Shown: piece by piece, positions 8,149 through 18,141 of the stretch | Layout: the number at the start of each line of letters is the position of its first letter | Position numbering within the stretch: position 1 is the first letter of the stretch | Assembly (NCBI RefSeq): GCF_035474595.1 | Contig: NZ_DATIND010000032.1 | Coordinates: forward strand, 1 to 37,855 | From: Longimicrobium sp. | GTDB taxonomy: Bacteria; Gemmatimonadota; Gemmatimonadetes; Longimicrobiales; Longimicrobiaceae | Reading direction: 5' to 3' | Length of the DNA stretch: 37,855 nt | The notes under the pieces: generated by a model | Databases searched by the model: none | Told to the model about the DNA's origin: nothing | The model's input: the letters and a program-made list of their open reading frames with translations, nothing else | Made by a program: the position numbers and the translations under genes

Positions 8149-8203
8149 CCCGGCGGAGGGCGATTCCGGCGCTTCTCCCGACGTCCAGCCGTTCGATGCG
8201 GCG

Positions 8204-9739
8204 ATGTCGAGGCGCGGGTTCGTGGCGGCCGCGGCGGGGATCGCGGCGGCGGCGATCGTGGGGTGCGCGCCGAAGTCGGGGCGCGCGCTCGCCGGCGGCT
8301 TCGTGGACGACGGCGGCGCGCGCGGGCACCGCCTCCGCGACGGGGCGCGCTTTCCCGCGCCCCGGCGGACCGTGCGCATGCCGCTGGTGATCGTGGGCGG
8401 GGGCGTGGCGGGGCTCTCGGCGGCGTGGCGGCTGGCGAAGCGCGGCTTCGACGGCTTCGCGCTGCTGGAGCTGGAGGACCGCGCCGGCGGCAACGCGCGC
8501 TGGGGGGAGAACGAGGTGTCGGCGTATCCCTGGGCCGCGCACTACGTTCCCGTCCCCGGCCGCGAGACCGTGCTGGTGCGCGAGCTGTTCGAGGAGCTGG
8601 GGGTGTGGAAGGACGGGGGATGGGACGAGACCGTGCTGGTGCAGGCGCCGAAGGAGCGTCTGTACCGCTTCGGCGCGTGGCGCGAGGGGCTGCGCGAGCC
8701 GCTGATGGACTCCGCCGCCGACCGCGCCGAGTTCCGCCGCTTCGACCAGGAGATGGCGGAGATGCGGGCCACCGGCGCCTTCACCCTCCCGCTCTCCGCC
8801 GGCGCACGGCCGTCGCCGCTGGACGGTGGGTCGATGGCGCGCTGGCTGGACGAGCGCGGCTTCCGCTCGCCCGCGCTGCGCTGGTACGTGGACTACGCCT
8901 GCCGCGACGACTACGGTGCACTGGCGGCCGACGTCTCGGCCTGGGCGGGCGTCCACTACTTCGCCAGCCGCCCGCCCGAGGACGACGAGCTGGGGCCGCT
9001 CGCCTGGCCCGAGGGGAACGGCTGGATCGTGCGGCGGCTGATGGAGCGGCTCGGCCGATTCGTCTCCACCGGCACCACGGTGCATCGGGTGGAGCGGCGC
9101 GGGGCGGGGATGCGGGTGCTGGCGGGGGATGCGGAATACGTCTGCGACGCGGTGGTGTGGGCCGCGCCCTCGTTCGTGGCGAGCCGCGTGGTGGAGGGCG
9201 CGCCGGCGGTGGACTTCGCGTATTCGCCCTGGCTCACCGCCAACCTCACGCTGGACCGCTGGCCCGGGGAGAACGGCTTCCCTCCGGCGTGGGACAACGT
9301 GATCGCGAACTCGCCCGGGCTGGGGTACGTGGTGGCCAACCACCAGACGCTGCGCACCTTCCAGGATCGCTGGGTGTGGACCTACTACCACGCCCTGGCC
9401 CACGCCTCGCCCTCCGCCGCGCGGCGCTCGCTGCTCGCCGGCACCTGGCGCGACGCGGCGGACGCGGTGCTCGCCGACCTGGAGCGCGCGCACCCCGACG
9501 TGCGCCGATGCGTGCGCCGCATCGACATCATGCGCATGGGCCACGCGATGGTGCGGCCTACCCCCGGCTTCCTCGCCTCCCCCGCGCGGCTCCAGCTCCG
9601 CGCCGCCGCCGGGCCCGTGTTCTACGCCCACTCCGACCTGAGCGGCCTCTCGCTCTTCGAGGAGGCCCAGTCGCGCGGCGTCACCGCGGCCGAGCGGGCG
9701 CTCGCGTACCTGGGCGGCGGGGCGGGGGACGAGCCATGA
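8204..9739 (+). CDS. Tat-exported FAD-dependent amine-oxidase-like lipoprotein
   Basis: A 511-residue flavoprotein. The N terminus MSRRGFVAAAAGIAAAAIVGC has a twin-arginine motif and a lipobox-like IVGC, so it is probably exported folded with FAD and lipid-anchored. The dinucleotide fold VIVGGGVAGLSAAW (GGGVAG at about 65-70) is followed by LLELEDRAGGNARWG, as in flavin amine oxidases and protoporphyrinogen-oxidase-like enzymes. The C-terminal FAD-contact region contains YAHSDLSGLSLFEEA. ATG 8204 is chosen because it gives the export signal directly. GTG 8060, with a good AAAGGAG, would add 48 residues encoded by repeat DNA and bury the signal. It follows the speE-like gene, so oxidation of a polyamine-type product outside the cytoplasm is plausible but inferred. 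Confidence 0.8.
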   Translation: MSRRGFVAAAAGIAAAAIVGCAPKSGRALAGGFVDDGGARGHRLRDGARFPAPRRTVRMPLVIVGGGVAGLSAAWRLAKRGFDGFALLELEDRAGGNARWGENEVSAYPWAAHYVPVPGRETVLVRELFEELGVWKDGGWDETVLVQAPKERLYRFGAWREGLREPLMDSAADRAEFRRFDQEMAEMRATGAFTLPLSAGARPSPLDGGSMARWLDERGFRSPALRWYVDYACRDDYGALAADVSAWAGVHYFASRPPEDDELGPLAWPEGNGWIVRRLMERLGRFVSTGTTVHRVERRGAGMRVLAGDAEYVCDAVVWAAPSFVASRVVEGAPAVDFAYSPWLTANLTLDRWPGENGFPPAWDNVIANSPGLGYVVANHQTLRTFQDRWVWTYYHALAHASPSAARRSLLAGTWRDAADAVLADLERAHPDVRRCVRRIDIMRMGHAMVRPTPGFLASPARLQLRAAAGPVFYAHSDLSGLSLFEEAQSRGVTAAERALAYLGGGAGDEP

Positions 9740-9895
9740 TCGCGAGTCGCACGGGCATCCTGCCGGTCATCAACAGCATGGCATCATACGGAGGGAGCGG
9801 AGGTAACGGAGAACTGAGATTATTACGGGTATTCCGAATGCACAGTCATTTTGACTGAACGGCCTGGTGAGGGCCTTTGCGGCGGAGGAGAAACC

Positions 9896-10135
9896 ATGAG
9901 GCTTGATACTGAGATTGCAACGTACAGGGCCAGACTCGCGGAGCTTGGCCTGTTCGAGGGAAAGTTCGTGCTGATCCGCGGGGCGGAGGTAATCGACACG
10001 TTCGCGAGCTACGAAGACGCGCTCCGTCAGGGTTACCGCCAGTTCGGTCTTGACCCCTTCCTGGTGAAGCAGATCCAGACGATCGAGTTGGTGCAGTGCA
10101 TTCCCCACGTCGCAGAGCCGCGCCTGGGTGCGTAG
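9896..10135 (+). CDS. Small conserved-type protein usually paired with a retropepsin-like protease
   Basis: A 79-residue protein with a clear GGAGGAG seven bases before the ATG. Its core, EGKFVLIRGAEVIDTF then ASYEDALRQGYRQFGLDPF, resembles the short partner proteins often encoded just upstream of an aspartyl protease gene. That family link is from memory and the biochemical role is unknown. Only the 3' tail of such a protease follows (10144-10215), so the pair appears broken. GC content is lower here than in neighbouring genes, hinting at separate origin. A small perfect palindrome, CAGTCA-TTT-TGACTG at 9843-9857, lies upstream and could be an operator or a chance match. Confidence 0.7.
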   Translation: MRLDTEIATYRARLAELGLFEGKFVLIRGAEVIDTFASYEDALRQGYRQFGLDPFLVKQIQTIELVQCIPHVAEPRLGA

Positions 10136-10143
10136 CCCAAGGC

Positions 10144-10215
10144 GCAGTTCACGTCCTGAGCGATTGCATCCTCATCTACAACGGTTCGCTCGGCCAATTC
10201 ACGCTGGCGTTCTGA
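10144..10215 (+). pseudogene. 3' remnant of a retropepsin-like aspartyl protease gene
   Basis: The frame ending at TGA 10213-10215 reads AVHVLSDCILIYNGSLGQF then TLAF. This resembles the C terminus of the aspartyl proteases normally encoded after the small gene at 9896. No Asp-Thr-Gly active-site region exists upstream; the frame runs back into the coding sequence of the small gene. A deletion that removed most of the protease gene is the simplest reading. Confidence 0.5.
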
Positions 10216-10325
10216 TCTCCCGGACGGCGAACGAAATGTGCTTGGCGTAGATACTTCGGCCTGCCGGAGTTAGCTTCAGGTGCGCCCGTGGCGGCGCCAA
10301 CTGCTGGTCCCTGTCCGGAGAAGTC

Positions 10326-10565
10326 ATGGCAAGCTCGTTCCTGATCCGCCTCTCCAAGGTTTCCTCCACCCCCGAAGACACCCTCCGCGACGAGATCCGC
10401 GCCCACACCGGCAACGACGAGGAAGCCGACAGCATCCTCCGCGGCATCGAGCGCCTGGGCCGCGACCCGTCGATCGCGCATTTCGAGATGACGCGCAAGG
10501 AAAACCGGCCCGCCTACCGCGGCGCGCAGCGCGTGTCGTGGAGCGTCCGCGCCGTGCGGCCGTAG
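10326..10565 (+). CDS. Hypothetical 79-residue protein
   Basis: Starts at ATG 10326 with CCGGAG five bases upstream. The protein is mixed charged (EDTLRDEIRAHTGNDEEADS) and likely helical in the first half, with a basic tail ending SWSVRAVRP. No signal peptide, membrane segment or recognised domain. Codon use is GC-rich like the core genome. A GC-rich hairpin follows 10 bases after the stop. I do not recognise the family. Confidence 0.55.
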   Translation: MASSFLIRLSKVSSTPEDTLRDEIRAHTGNDEEADSILRGIERLGRDPSIAHFEMTRKENRPAYRGAQRVSWSVRAVRP

Positions 10566-10575
10566 CCATCGCCCG

Positions 10576-10604
10576 GCCGCGCGCCGGATCTGCCGGCGCG
10601 CGGC
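10576..10604. terminator. GC-rich hairpin after the 79-residue gene
   Basis: A perfect 12-bp stem, GCCGCGCGCCGG and CCGGCGCGCGGC, closes a 5-base loop. No T-tract follows, so termination is possible but not certain. It lies between the plus-strand small gene and the minus-strand cupin gene. Confidence 0.45.
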
Positions 10605-10709
10605 GGCATCCTTCCGCCCGACCCCTCGCGAACGGACGTGCTCCGTTCGTATCCCCCAATCTGCTGACCGCGCGTCACCCCACCGCGAGGCGCGCGAGCC
10701 GCGGCCGCT

Positions 10710-11393
10710 TCAGCGTCCACACAGCCCCTGCGGCGTCCAGTCGAGTGCCGGCACGGAGCGCGGCTTGGTGGCATCCTGGAGAATGAGCACGACCGAGCGC
10801 CGCACGCCCGTGCCGGTGCCGGTCAGCATCATGGGAACGCCGCCGGGCATCAGCACGCCCGGACCTCGCGCCCGCTGCTCCAGCTTGCCGCCGGGCGTCT
10901 CCAGGCACATCGATCCCTCCAGCGTATACCACGCCTCCACGCCCGGATGCCGGTGCGCCACGGTGCGCATGCCGGGCTCGAACACCCCCTCCATGTACAC
11001 GGCCGCGAAGCTGTCGGCATCCACCAGCGGCAGCGGGCCGACGCGGGCCACGCGATGCCCGGCGCGCGGGTGCCAGCCGGCGCCGGCGATGGTGAACAGC
11101 CAGACGCGGCCGAGCGACTCCACGACCGCCGACCGCGGGCCCCGGACGGCTTCCGCGGCGGCCCGCGTGGGGTACGTGTGCAGGTGCCAGAACAGGGCGG
11201 GGCTCGCGGACAGGCGCCCGAGCTCCTGGCGCGCGGTGATGAAGCACCCGTAGGCGCGGCCCGCACGTTCGGCCACGGGCACGCAGGTGCCGTCCGTCTG
11301 CGCGGCGAGCGGCGCGGCCGTGGCCGCGATCACGGCGAGGGAGATGCAGGGAAGGGATGCACGAATTGCCCGCGTGGCTGGATACCGGAGCAT
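10710..11393 (-). CDS. Secreted cupin-domain protein
   Basis: A 227-residue protein. Residues 1-32 form a signal peptide (MLRYPATRAIRAS then a hydrophobic stretch ending APLAAQ). The C-terminal half is a cupin barrel, seen in VAHRHPGVEAWYTLEG, with metal-type His residues and a later Glu, and GPGVLMPGGVPMML. Such proteins bind metals or small molecules; the substrate cannot be told. The start at 11393 is chosen because GAGGTG lies eight bases upstream and the signal peptide begins there. The frame is open further upstream but encodes low-complexity Pro/Arg/Ala. It lies downstream of the kinase/receiver genes on the same strand, with a 98-base gap after the small gene. Confidence 0.75.
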   Translation of the reverse strand: MLRYPATRAIRASLPCISLAVIAATAAPLAAQTDGTCVPVAERAGRAYGCFITARQELGRLSASPALFWHLHTYPTRAAAEAVRGPRSAVVESLGRVWLFTIAGAGWHPRAGHRVARVGPLPLVDADSFAAVYMEGVFEPGMRTVAHRHPGVEAWYTLEGSMCLETPGGKLEQRARGPGVLMPGGVPMMLTGTGTGVRRSVVLILQDATKPRSVPALDWTPQGLCGR

Positions 11394-11491
11394 GCGAAGC
11401 ACCTCGTTGCGGGTGGGCCGGAGAGCCTGGGGGCGACGGCGCGGCGGCGGAGGGCGGGGGATCGACGGCCGGGGATGTGCGCCGCCTCCGG

Positions 11492-11743
11492 TCACCGCGG
11501 GAGGGGCTCCGGCGCGCGATCCGGCTCCAGCCCGTCCAGGTGGCAGAGCGCGCTCTCCCACACCTCCCGGCGCGTCTCGCCCGGCATCACCCGCACCAGC
11601 CGCACCGGGGAGGTGCCGGCCAGGGAAAGGTACCACCACCGGTCGTCGGTGGCGTGGCCGCCCGCGGGGTTGCGGAGGCCCCGCGTGCAGTGCACGCGGC
11701 GTCCGTCGTCCTTGAACTCGAAGTCGTAGAACATCTCATCCAT
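11492..11743 (-). CDS. Hypothetical 83-residue protein
   Basis: Begins MDEMFYDFEFKDDGRRVHC and contains DDRWWYLSLAGT and EVWESALCHLDGLEP. It is soluble, aromatic-rich and probably beta-rich in the first half; no domain recognised. Its start lies inside the 3' end of the receiver gene (8-base overlap), so it is translated from the same message. It may be an accessory of the two-component pair, but that rests only on position. Confidence 0.6.
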   Translation of the reverse strand: MDEMFYDFEFKDDGRRVHCTRGLRNPAGGHATDDRWWYLSLAGTSPVRLVRVMPGETRREVWESALCHLDGLEPDRAPEPLPR

Positions 11744-12188
11744 CCGTTTCGCGGCTCGGCCGCTCGTGGGGAATCGTCGTTTCGTCGCGGCGCGCAGGCC
11801 CGGCCGCGCCCTCGTCGCGCGAGAGCGCGAGGATGCGCCGGACCTCGGCCGCCACGCGCTGGGGCTCCACCGGCTTGGTGAGGTACGCGTCGCACCCGGC
11901 CGCCTCGGCGGCCGCGAAGTCCTCGCGCTGGGTGTGCGCGGTGAGCGCCACGATGGGGATGGCGGCGGTGGCGGGGTCGGCTTTCAGCATCCGCGTGGCC
12001 TGCAGCCCGTCGACCACCGGCATGGTCAGGTCCATCAGGATCAGGTCGGGGCCGTGCGCGCGGGCCATCTCCACCCCGTGCCCGCCGTCGAACGCCTGCA
12101 GCACGTCGTAGCCGTAGTGGGCCAGGATGCAGCGGTAGATCTCCTGGTTGTCCTCGTTGTCCTCGACCAGCAGGATCTTCGTGCTCAT
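11736..12188 (-). CDS. Stand-alone response-regulator receiver protein
   Basis: A CheY-like receiver of 150 residues with no output domain. Seen are the acidic pocket VEDNED, phospho-acceptor Asp in LILMDLTMPVVDG (Asp53 from this start), Thr in IVALTAHT and Lys in AYLTKPVEP. A Pro/Arg/Glu-rich tail of about 30 residues follows the receiver. ATG 12188 gives MSTKILLVEDN, the usual family start, with GGAG close upstream; ATG 12197 would add three residues. It lies 78 bases after the kinase gene on the same strand and is its likely phosphorylation target. Signalling must continue by protein contact since no DNA-binding domain is present. Confidence 0.85.
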   Translation of the reverse strand: MSTKILLVEDNEDNQEIYRCILAHYGYDVLQAFDGGHGVEMARAHGPDLILMDLTMPVVDGLQATRMLKADPATAAIPIVALTAHTQREDFAAAEAAGCDAYLTKPVEPQRVAAEVRRILALSRDEGAAGPARRDETTIPHERPSRETDG

Positions 12189-12266
12189 GCGCTCCATTCT
12201 GCGATGTCGCCCGCCGCCGCATGTGGCGTGCGGGCCTCCGGCGTGCCCCGTGCCCGGCTTCCCCCG

Positions 12267-13529
12267 TCACTGCACGGGGATGCGGAAGTAGAAGGTGCTT
12301 CCCCGGCCCACCGCGCTTTCGGCCCAGATCGCGCCGCCGTGCGCCTCCACGATCCCCTTGCAGATGGTCAGCCCCAGCCCCGCGCTGCCCACGCCCGGCC
12401 AGCGCGCCTGCCAGAAGCGGTCGAACAGGCGCGGCATCTGGTCCCTGGGAACGCCGGCCCCGGTGTCGGCCACGGAGAAGAGCACCGAGCCGTCGAACCG
12501 GGCCGCGCCCAGCGTGATGACGCCGCCCTCGGGCGTGAACTTGGCGGCGTTCTCCAGCAGGTTCTCGAACACCTGCCGAAGCCGCCCCGGGTCGGCGCGC
12601 AGGAGCGGGAGCTCGCCGGTGACGGCGGCCTCGAGCCGCAGCGACCGCGCGGCCAGCCCGGGTGCGTAGGTGTAGAGGACGTCCTCGACCACCGCGGCGG
12701 GGCGTACCGGCCGCGGGTGGATGCTCACCCCCCCGGCCCCGATCTGCGCCACCTCCAGCAGGTCGCCGATCAGGCGCTGCATGTGCACGGTGGCCGCCAG
12801 GATCCGCTCGGCCGCGCCGATCTGCTCCTGCCGCGTGAACTGCTCGCGCGGCGTCCGCGCCTCGGCCAGGATCTGCGACGCCACCAGCACGATGGCTCCC
12901 AGCGGGTTCTTCAGGTCGTGCGTCACGTACCCCAGCACCTGGTCGCGCAGCAGCACGCTCTTCTTCAGCTCCTCCACCATCCGCATGTGGGCGATGGACA
13001 GCGCGCACCGGCCGGCCAGGTCCTCGGCCAGCGCCCGGTCCTGCTCCGTGTGCCCGCGCCCCGGCCGGCTGCCCACGAAGGTGATGGCGCCCAGCACCTG
13101 CTCGCGCGCCAGCAGCGGCACGGTGATCGCCGAGGCGATGCCGAGCCGGCGGAGCGTTTCCAGGTGCCCGGGGTCGCGGGCGGCGCCGGCCAGGAAGTCG
13201 TCGGTGACGGGGTCCGTGGACGTGGTCGCGCGCGTGCGCACCACCACCGGCACCCCCAGGGGATCGTCGCGCTCGGGGGGCCAGTCCACCTCCAGCCGCC
13301 GTGCCAGCGCCTGCTTGTCGGGGTCGGGGTGCACCACCGCCAGGCGCCGCATGGAGCCGTCGGGCTCGGCCAGGTCCACGATGCTCCAGTCGCCCAGCCG
13401 GGGGAGCGCCAGCGCCGCCACCGTCTTCAGCGTCTGCTCGTAGTCCACCGACTCGGCCAGGCGGCGGCTGGCCTCGGCCAGGAAGGCGCACCCGTCCAGC
13501 GCGGCCGCCGGAGAAAGGTCCGTGGACAT
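12267..13529 (-). CDS. GAF-domain sensor histidine kinase
   Basis: A 420-residue soluble kinase. A GAF-type sensor (about 15-190) is followed by a phosphorylation/dimerisation domain with H-box VTHDLKNPLGAIV (His204). The ATPase domain shows ENLLENAAKF (N box), DTGAGVP (G1), GSAGLGLTICKGIVEAHGG (G2) and ends IPVQ. No membrane helix is present, so the signal is cytoplasmic. The start at 13529 has GGAGG eight bases upstream; ATG 13583 with GGGGAG is nearly as good and would add 18 residues. The receiver gene follows on the same strand. The small membrane-protein gene at 13719 is divergent. Confidence 0.88.
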   Translation of the reverse strand: MSTDLSPAAALDGCAFLAEASRRLAESVDYEQTLKTVAALALPRLGDWSIVDLAEPDGSMRRLAVVHPDPDKQALARRLEVDWPPERDDPLGVPVVVRTRATTSTDPVTDDFLAGAARDPGHLETLRRLGIASAITVPLLAREQVLGAITFVGSRPGRGHTEQDRALAEDLAGRCALSIAHMRMVEELKKSVLLRDQVLGYVTHDLKNPLGAIVLVASQILAEARTPREQFTRQEQIGAAERILAATVHMQRLIGDLLEVAQIGAGGVSIHPRPVRPAAVVEDVLYTYAPGLAARSLRLEAAVTGELPLLRADPGRLRQVFENLLENAAKFTPEGGVITLGAARFDGSVLFSVADTGAGVPRDQMPRLFDRFWQARWPGVGSAGLGLTICKGIVEAHGGAIWAESAVGRGSTFYFRIPVQ

Positions 13530-13718
13530 CCCGCCGGCCTCCGCCGGGGAGCGATCGGGCCCCGTCTCCCCGCTCGCCGGCATCACGCCCGCTCCCCGCG
13601 TGCCCGGCGTGCGGCGTCCGTGGACCGGGGGAAAGCCCCCGCATCCCGCCACCGTGGCACGCTTCCTGTGCCACCCGTTCGTTCCCCCGGTATTTCCCCT
13701 CCACCGCCCGAGGAGCCC

Positions 13719-13985
13719 ATGGCAAGGATCTGGACGCGGACGCGGCGGTACCTCGCGGCAGTCTGGCTGGGCGCGGCGGCGCTCGAGCTGGTGGTGCTGG
13801 AGCTGGCGAAGCGCACGAACAGCTCGTGGGTGCTGCTGCTGGGCGCCGCCCTCCTGCTGGTGCCGCTCGCGGCCACCGAGCGGACCTTCCAGTGGCTGGG
13901 CCGCGCCCCGCGCAAGCGCTGGAAGCGGCACGACGTGGAGGCGGCGCTCGCCGAGTCGGCGAAGGCGGCGCGCGGCCGGCGCTGA
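13719..13985 (+). CDS. Small two-helix membrane protein
   Basis: An 88-residue protein with a basic N terminus (MARIWTRTRRY), two hydrophobic stretches (about 12-27 and 36-52) and a basic cytoplasmic tail (LGRAPRKRWKRHD then an Ala-rich helix). GAGGAG lies just before the ATG. No domain recognised. It is divergent from the kinase gene and converges on the TetR gene, whose stop is only 20 bases away, so it is probably a single-gene transcript. Confidence 0.6.
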   Translation: MARIWTRTRRYLAAVWLGAAALELVVLELAKRTNSSWVLLLGAALLLVPLAATERTFQWLGRAPRKRWKRHDVEAALAESAKAARGRR

Positions 13986-14004
13986 GGCGCGGCGTTTCTC
14001 CCGC

Positions 14005-14643
14005 TCACGCCAGCCGCCCGATCATGGCGCGCACCGCGGCCAGGAAGTCGCCGGTGTCGAAGTGCGCGGGGTCGATCATGGCCTGCACCGCGCACCCGTG
14101 GATCCAGCTGACCGCCACCGCCGCCATCCCGTCGGCCGTGGCGCCGGGGAAGGTGGCGGGCTCGGCGAGAAGAAGCTCCTGCATGATGTCGCGGAAGGCC
14201 GCGCGGTAGCGCTCCAGCTCGGCGCCGATGCGCGCCCGGATCTCTTCGTGGCGGGCGCCCAGCGCCCAGAACTCGAAGAAGAGCCGCGTGTGCCGCGGCT
14301 GGTGGCCCAGGCGCGCCATCTCCTGCTGCAGCAGCGCGTGCAGCCGGTCCAGCGCGCGCGGAAAGCGGGCGACGTCGTCCGACACGTGCAGCACCGAGGT
14401 GGTGCCGATCAGCCAGTCCAGCAGCGCGTGCACCAGTCGCTCGCGCGTCTGGAAGTAGTGCACCACCAGCGCGTGGCTGACCGCCGCCTCGGCGGCCACC
14501 GCCCGGATGGTCATCCCCCCGATCCCGTCGCGCGACGCCACCTCGAAGGCGCCGCGCAGGATCTGCTCGCGCCGCACGTCTTCCGGGGCCCGCTTCCGCA
14601 CCCTCGTCCGCTCCATCCTCCGCTCCGTCGCCCATTTCTCCAT
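14005..14643 (-). CDS. TetR/AcrR family transcriptional regulator
   Basis: A 212-residue repressor-type protein. The N-terminal helix-turn-helix (about 22-70) contains ILRGAFEVASRDGIGGMTI and VSHALVVHYFQTRERLV, matching the TetR_N pattern with the conserved YF in the recognition region. The C-terminal domain (about 85-205) is helical, with DRLHALLQQEM and RLFFEFWALGARH, and resembles the BetI-type ligand domain. The ligand is unknown. A second possible start is Met10. The upstream DNA has palindromes, so it probably regulates itself and perhaps the divergent signalling array at 14872. Confidence 0.87.
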   Translation of the reverse strand: MEKWATERRMERTRVRKRAPEDVRREQILRGAFEVASRDGIGGMTIRAVAAEAAVSHALVVHYFQTRERLVHALLDWLIGTTSVLHVSDDVARFPRALDRLHALLQQEMARLGHQPRHTRLFFEFWALGARHEEIRARIGAELERYRAAFRDIMQELLLAEPATFPGATADGMAAVAVSWIHGCAVQAMIDPAHFDTGDFLAAVRAMIGRLA

Positions 14644-14649
14644 CCCCTT

Positions 14650-14721
14650 GAGGCAAACCCACTTGCCTCTCTGTTGACCATTTGTACAATACAGGATAGC
14701 TTGGATCTACCGTCTGGTCAA
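14650..14721. promoter_or_regulatory. Divergent control region with two candidate operators
   Basis: Between the TetR start and the CheB-CheR-kinase gene. Candidate 1 is the perfect inverted repeat GAGGCAA (14650-14656) and TTGCCTC (14663-14669), just upstream of the TetR start. Candidate 2 begins TTGACCA at 14673 and continues TTTGTACAA, a 16-bp near-palindrome resembling the TTGACCA-N2-TGGTCAA operators of RutR-type TetR proteins. A further TGGTCAA lies at 14715-14721. TTGACC at 14673 could also serve as a plus-strand -35, but no good -10 is seen. The binding assignment is inference. Confidence 0.5.
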
Positions 14722-14871
14722 TAACGTGCGGGCGACTTCGCCGGGCGCGCTCCGTGGCTGGAGATCGCCCGGCCGGCGGCGAGTGCCGGATTCCGAGCCG
14801 CAGGCGGACGTGCCTTCTCCCGTCCGCCCACCCCTGCACCTGGTGAGCTTGCCGATTCCCTCGAGGTCCCG

Positions 14872-18137
<3,266 letters not shown>

Positions 18138-18141
<4 letters not shown>

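Larger units (their letters stand above)
7780..8203. other. Gene-free region made almost wholly of repeat DNA
   Basis: Holds a partial copy of the 194-bp element (7807-7870) and a complete inverted copy (7955-8148). Between them is about 85 bases of unassigned DNA. The two facing copies could form a long cruciform. A ribosome-site-like AAAGGAG and a GTG at 8060 lie inside the complete copy, in frame with the FAD gene downstream. Confidence 0.75.

Noticed and set aside
9736-9858. A 40-codon frame overlapping the FAD gene stop (ATGA), beginning MIASRTGILPV
   Set aside because: Its start lies in a TGILPV-type sequence that I associate with dispersed repeats in several phyla, and the rest is low-complexity (YGGSGGNGE). 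No ribosome site beyond the overlap. More likely repeat remnant than gene.
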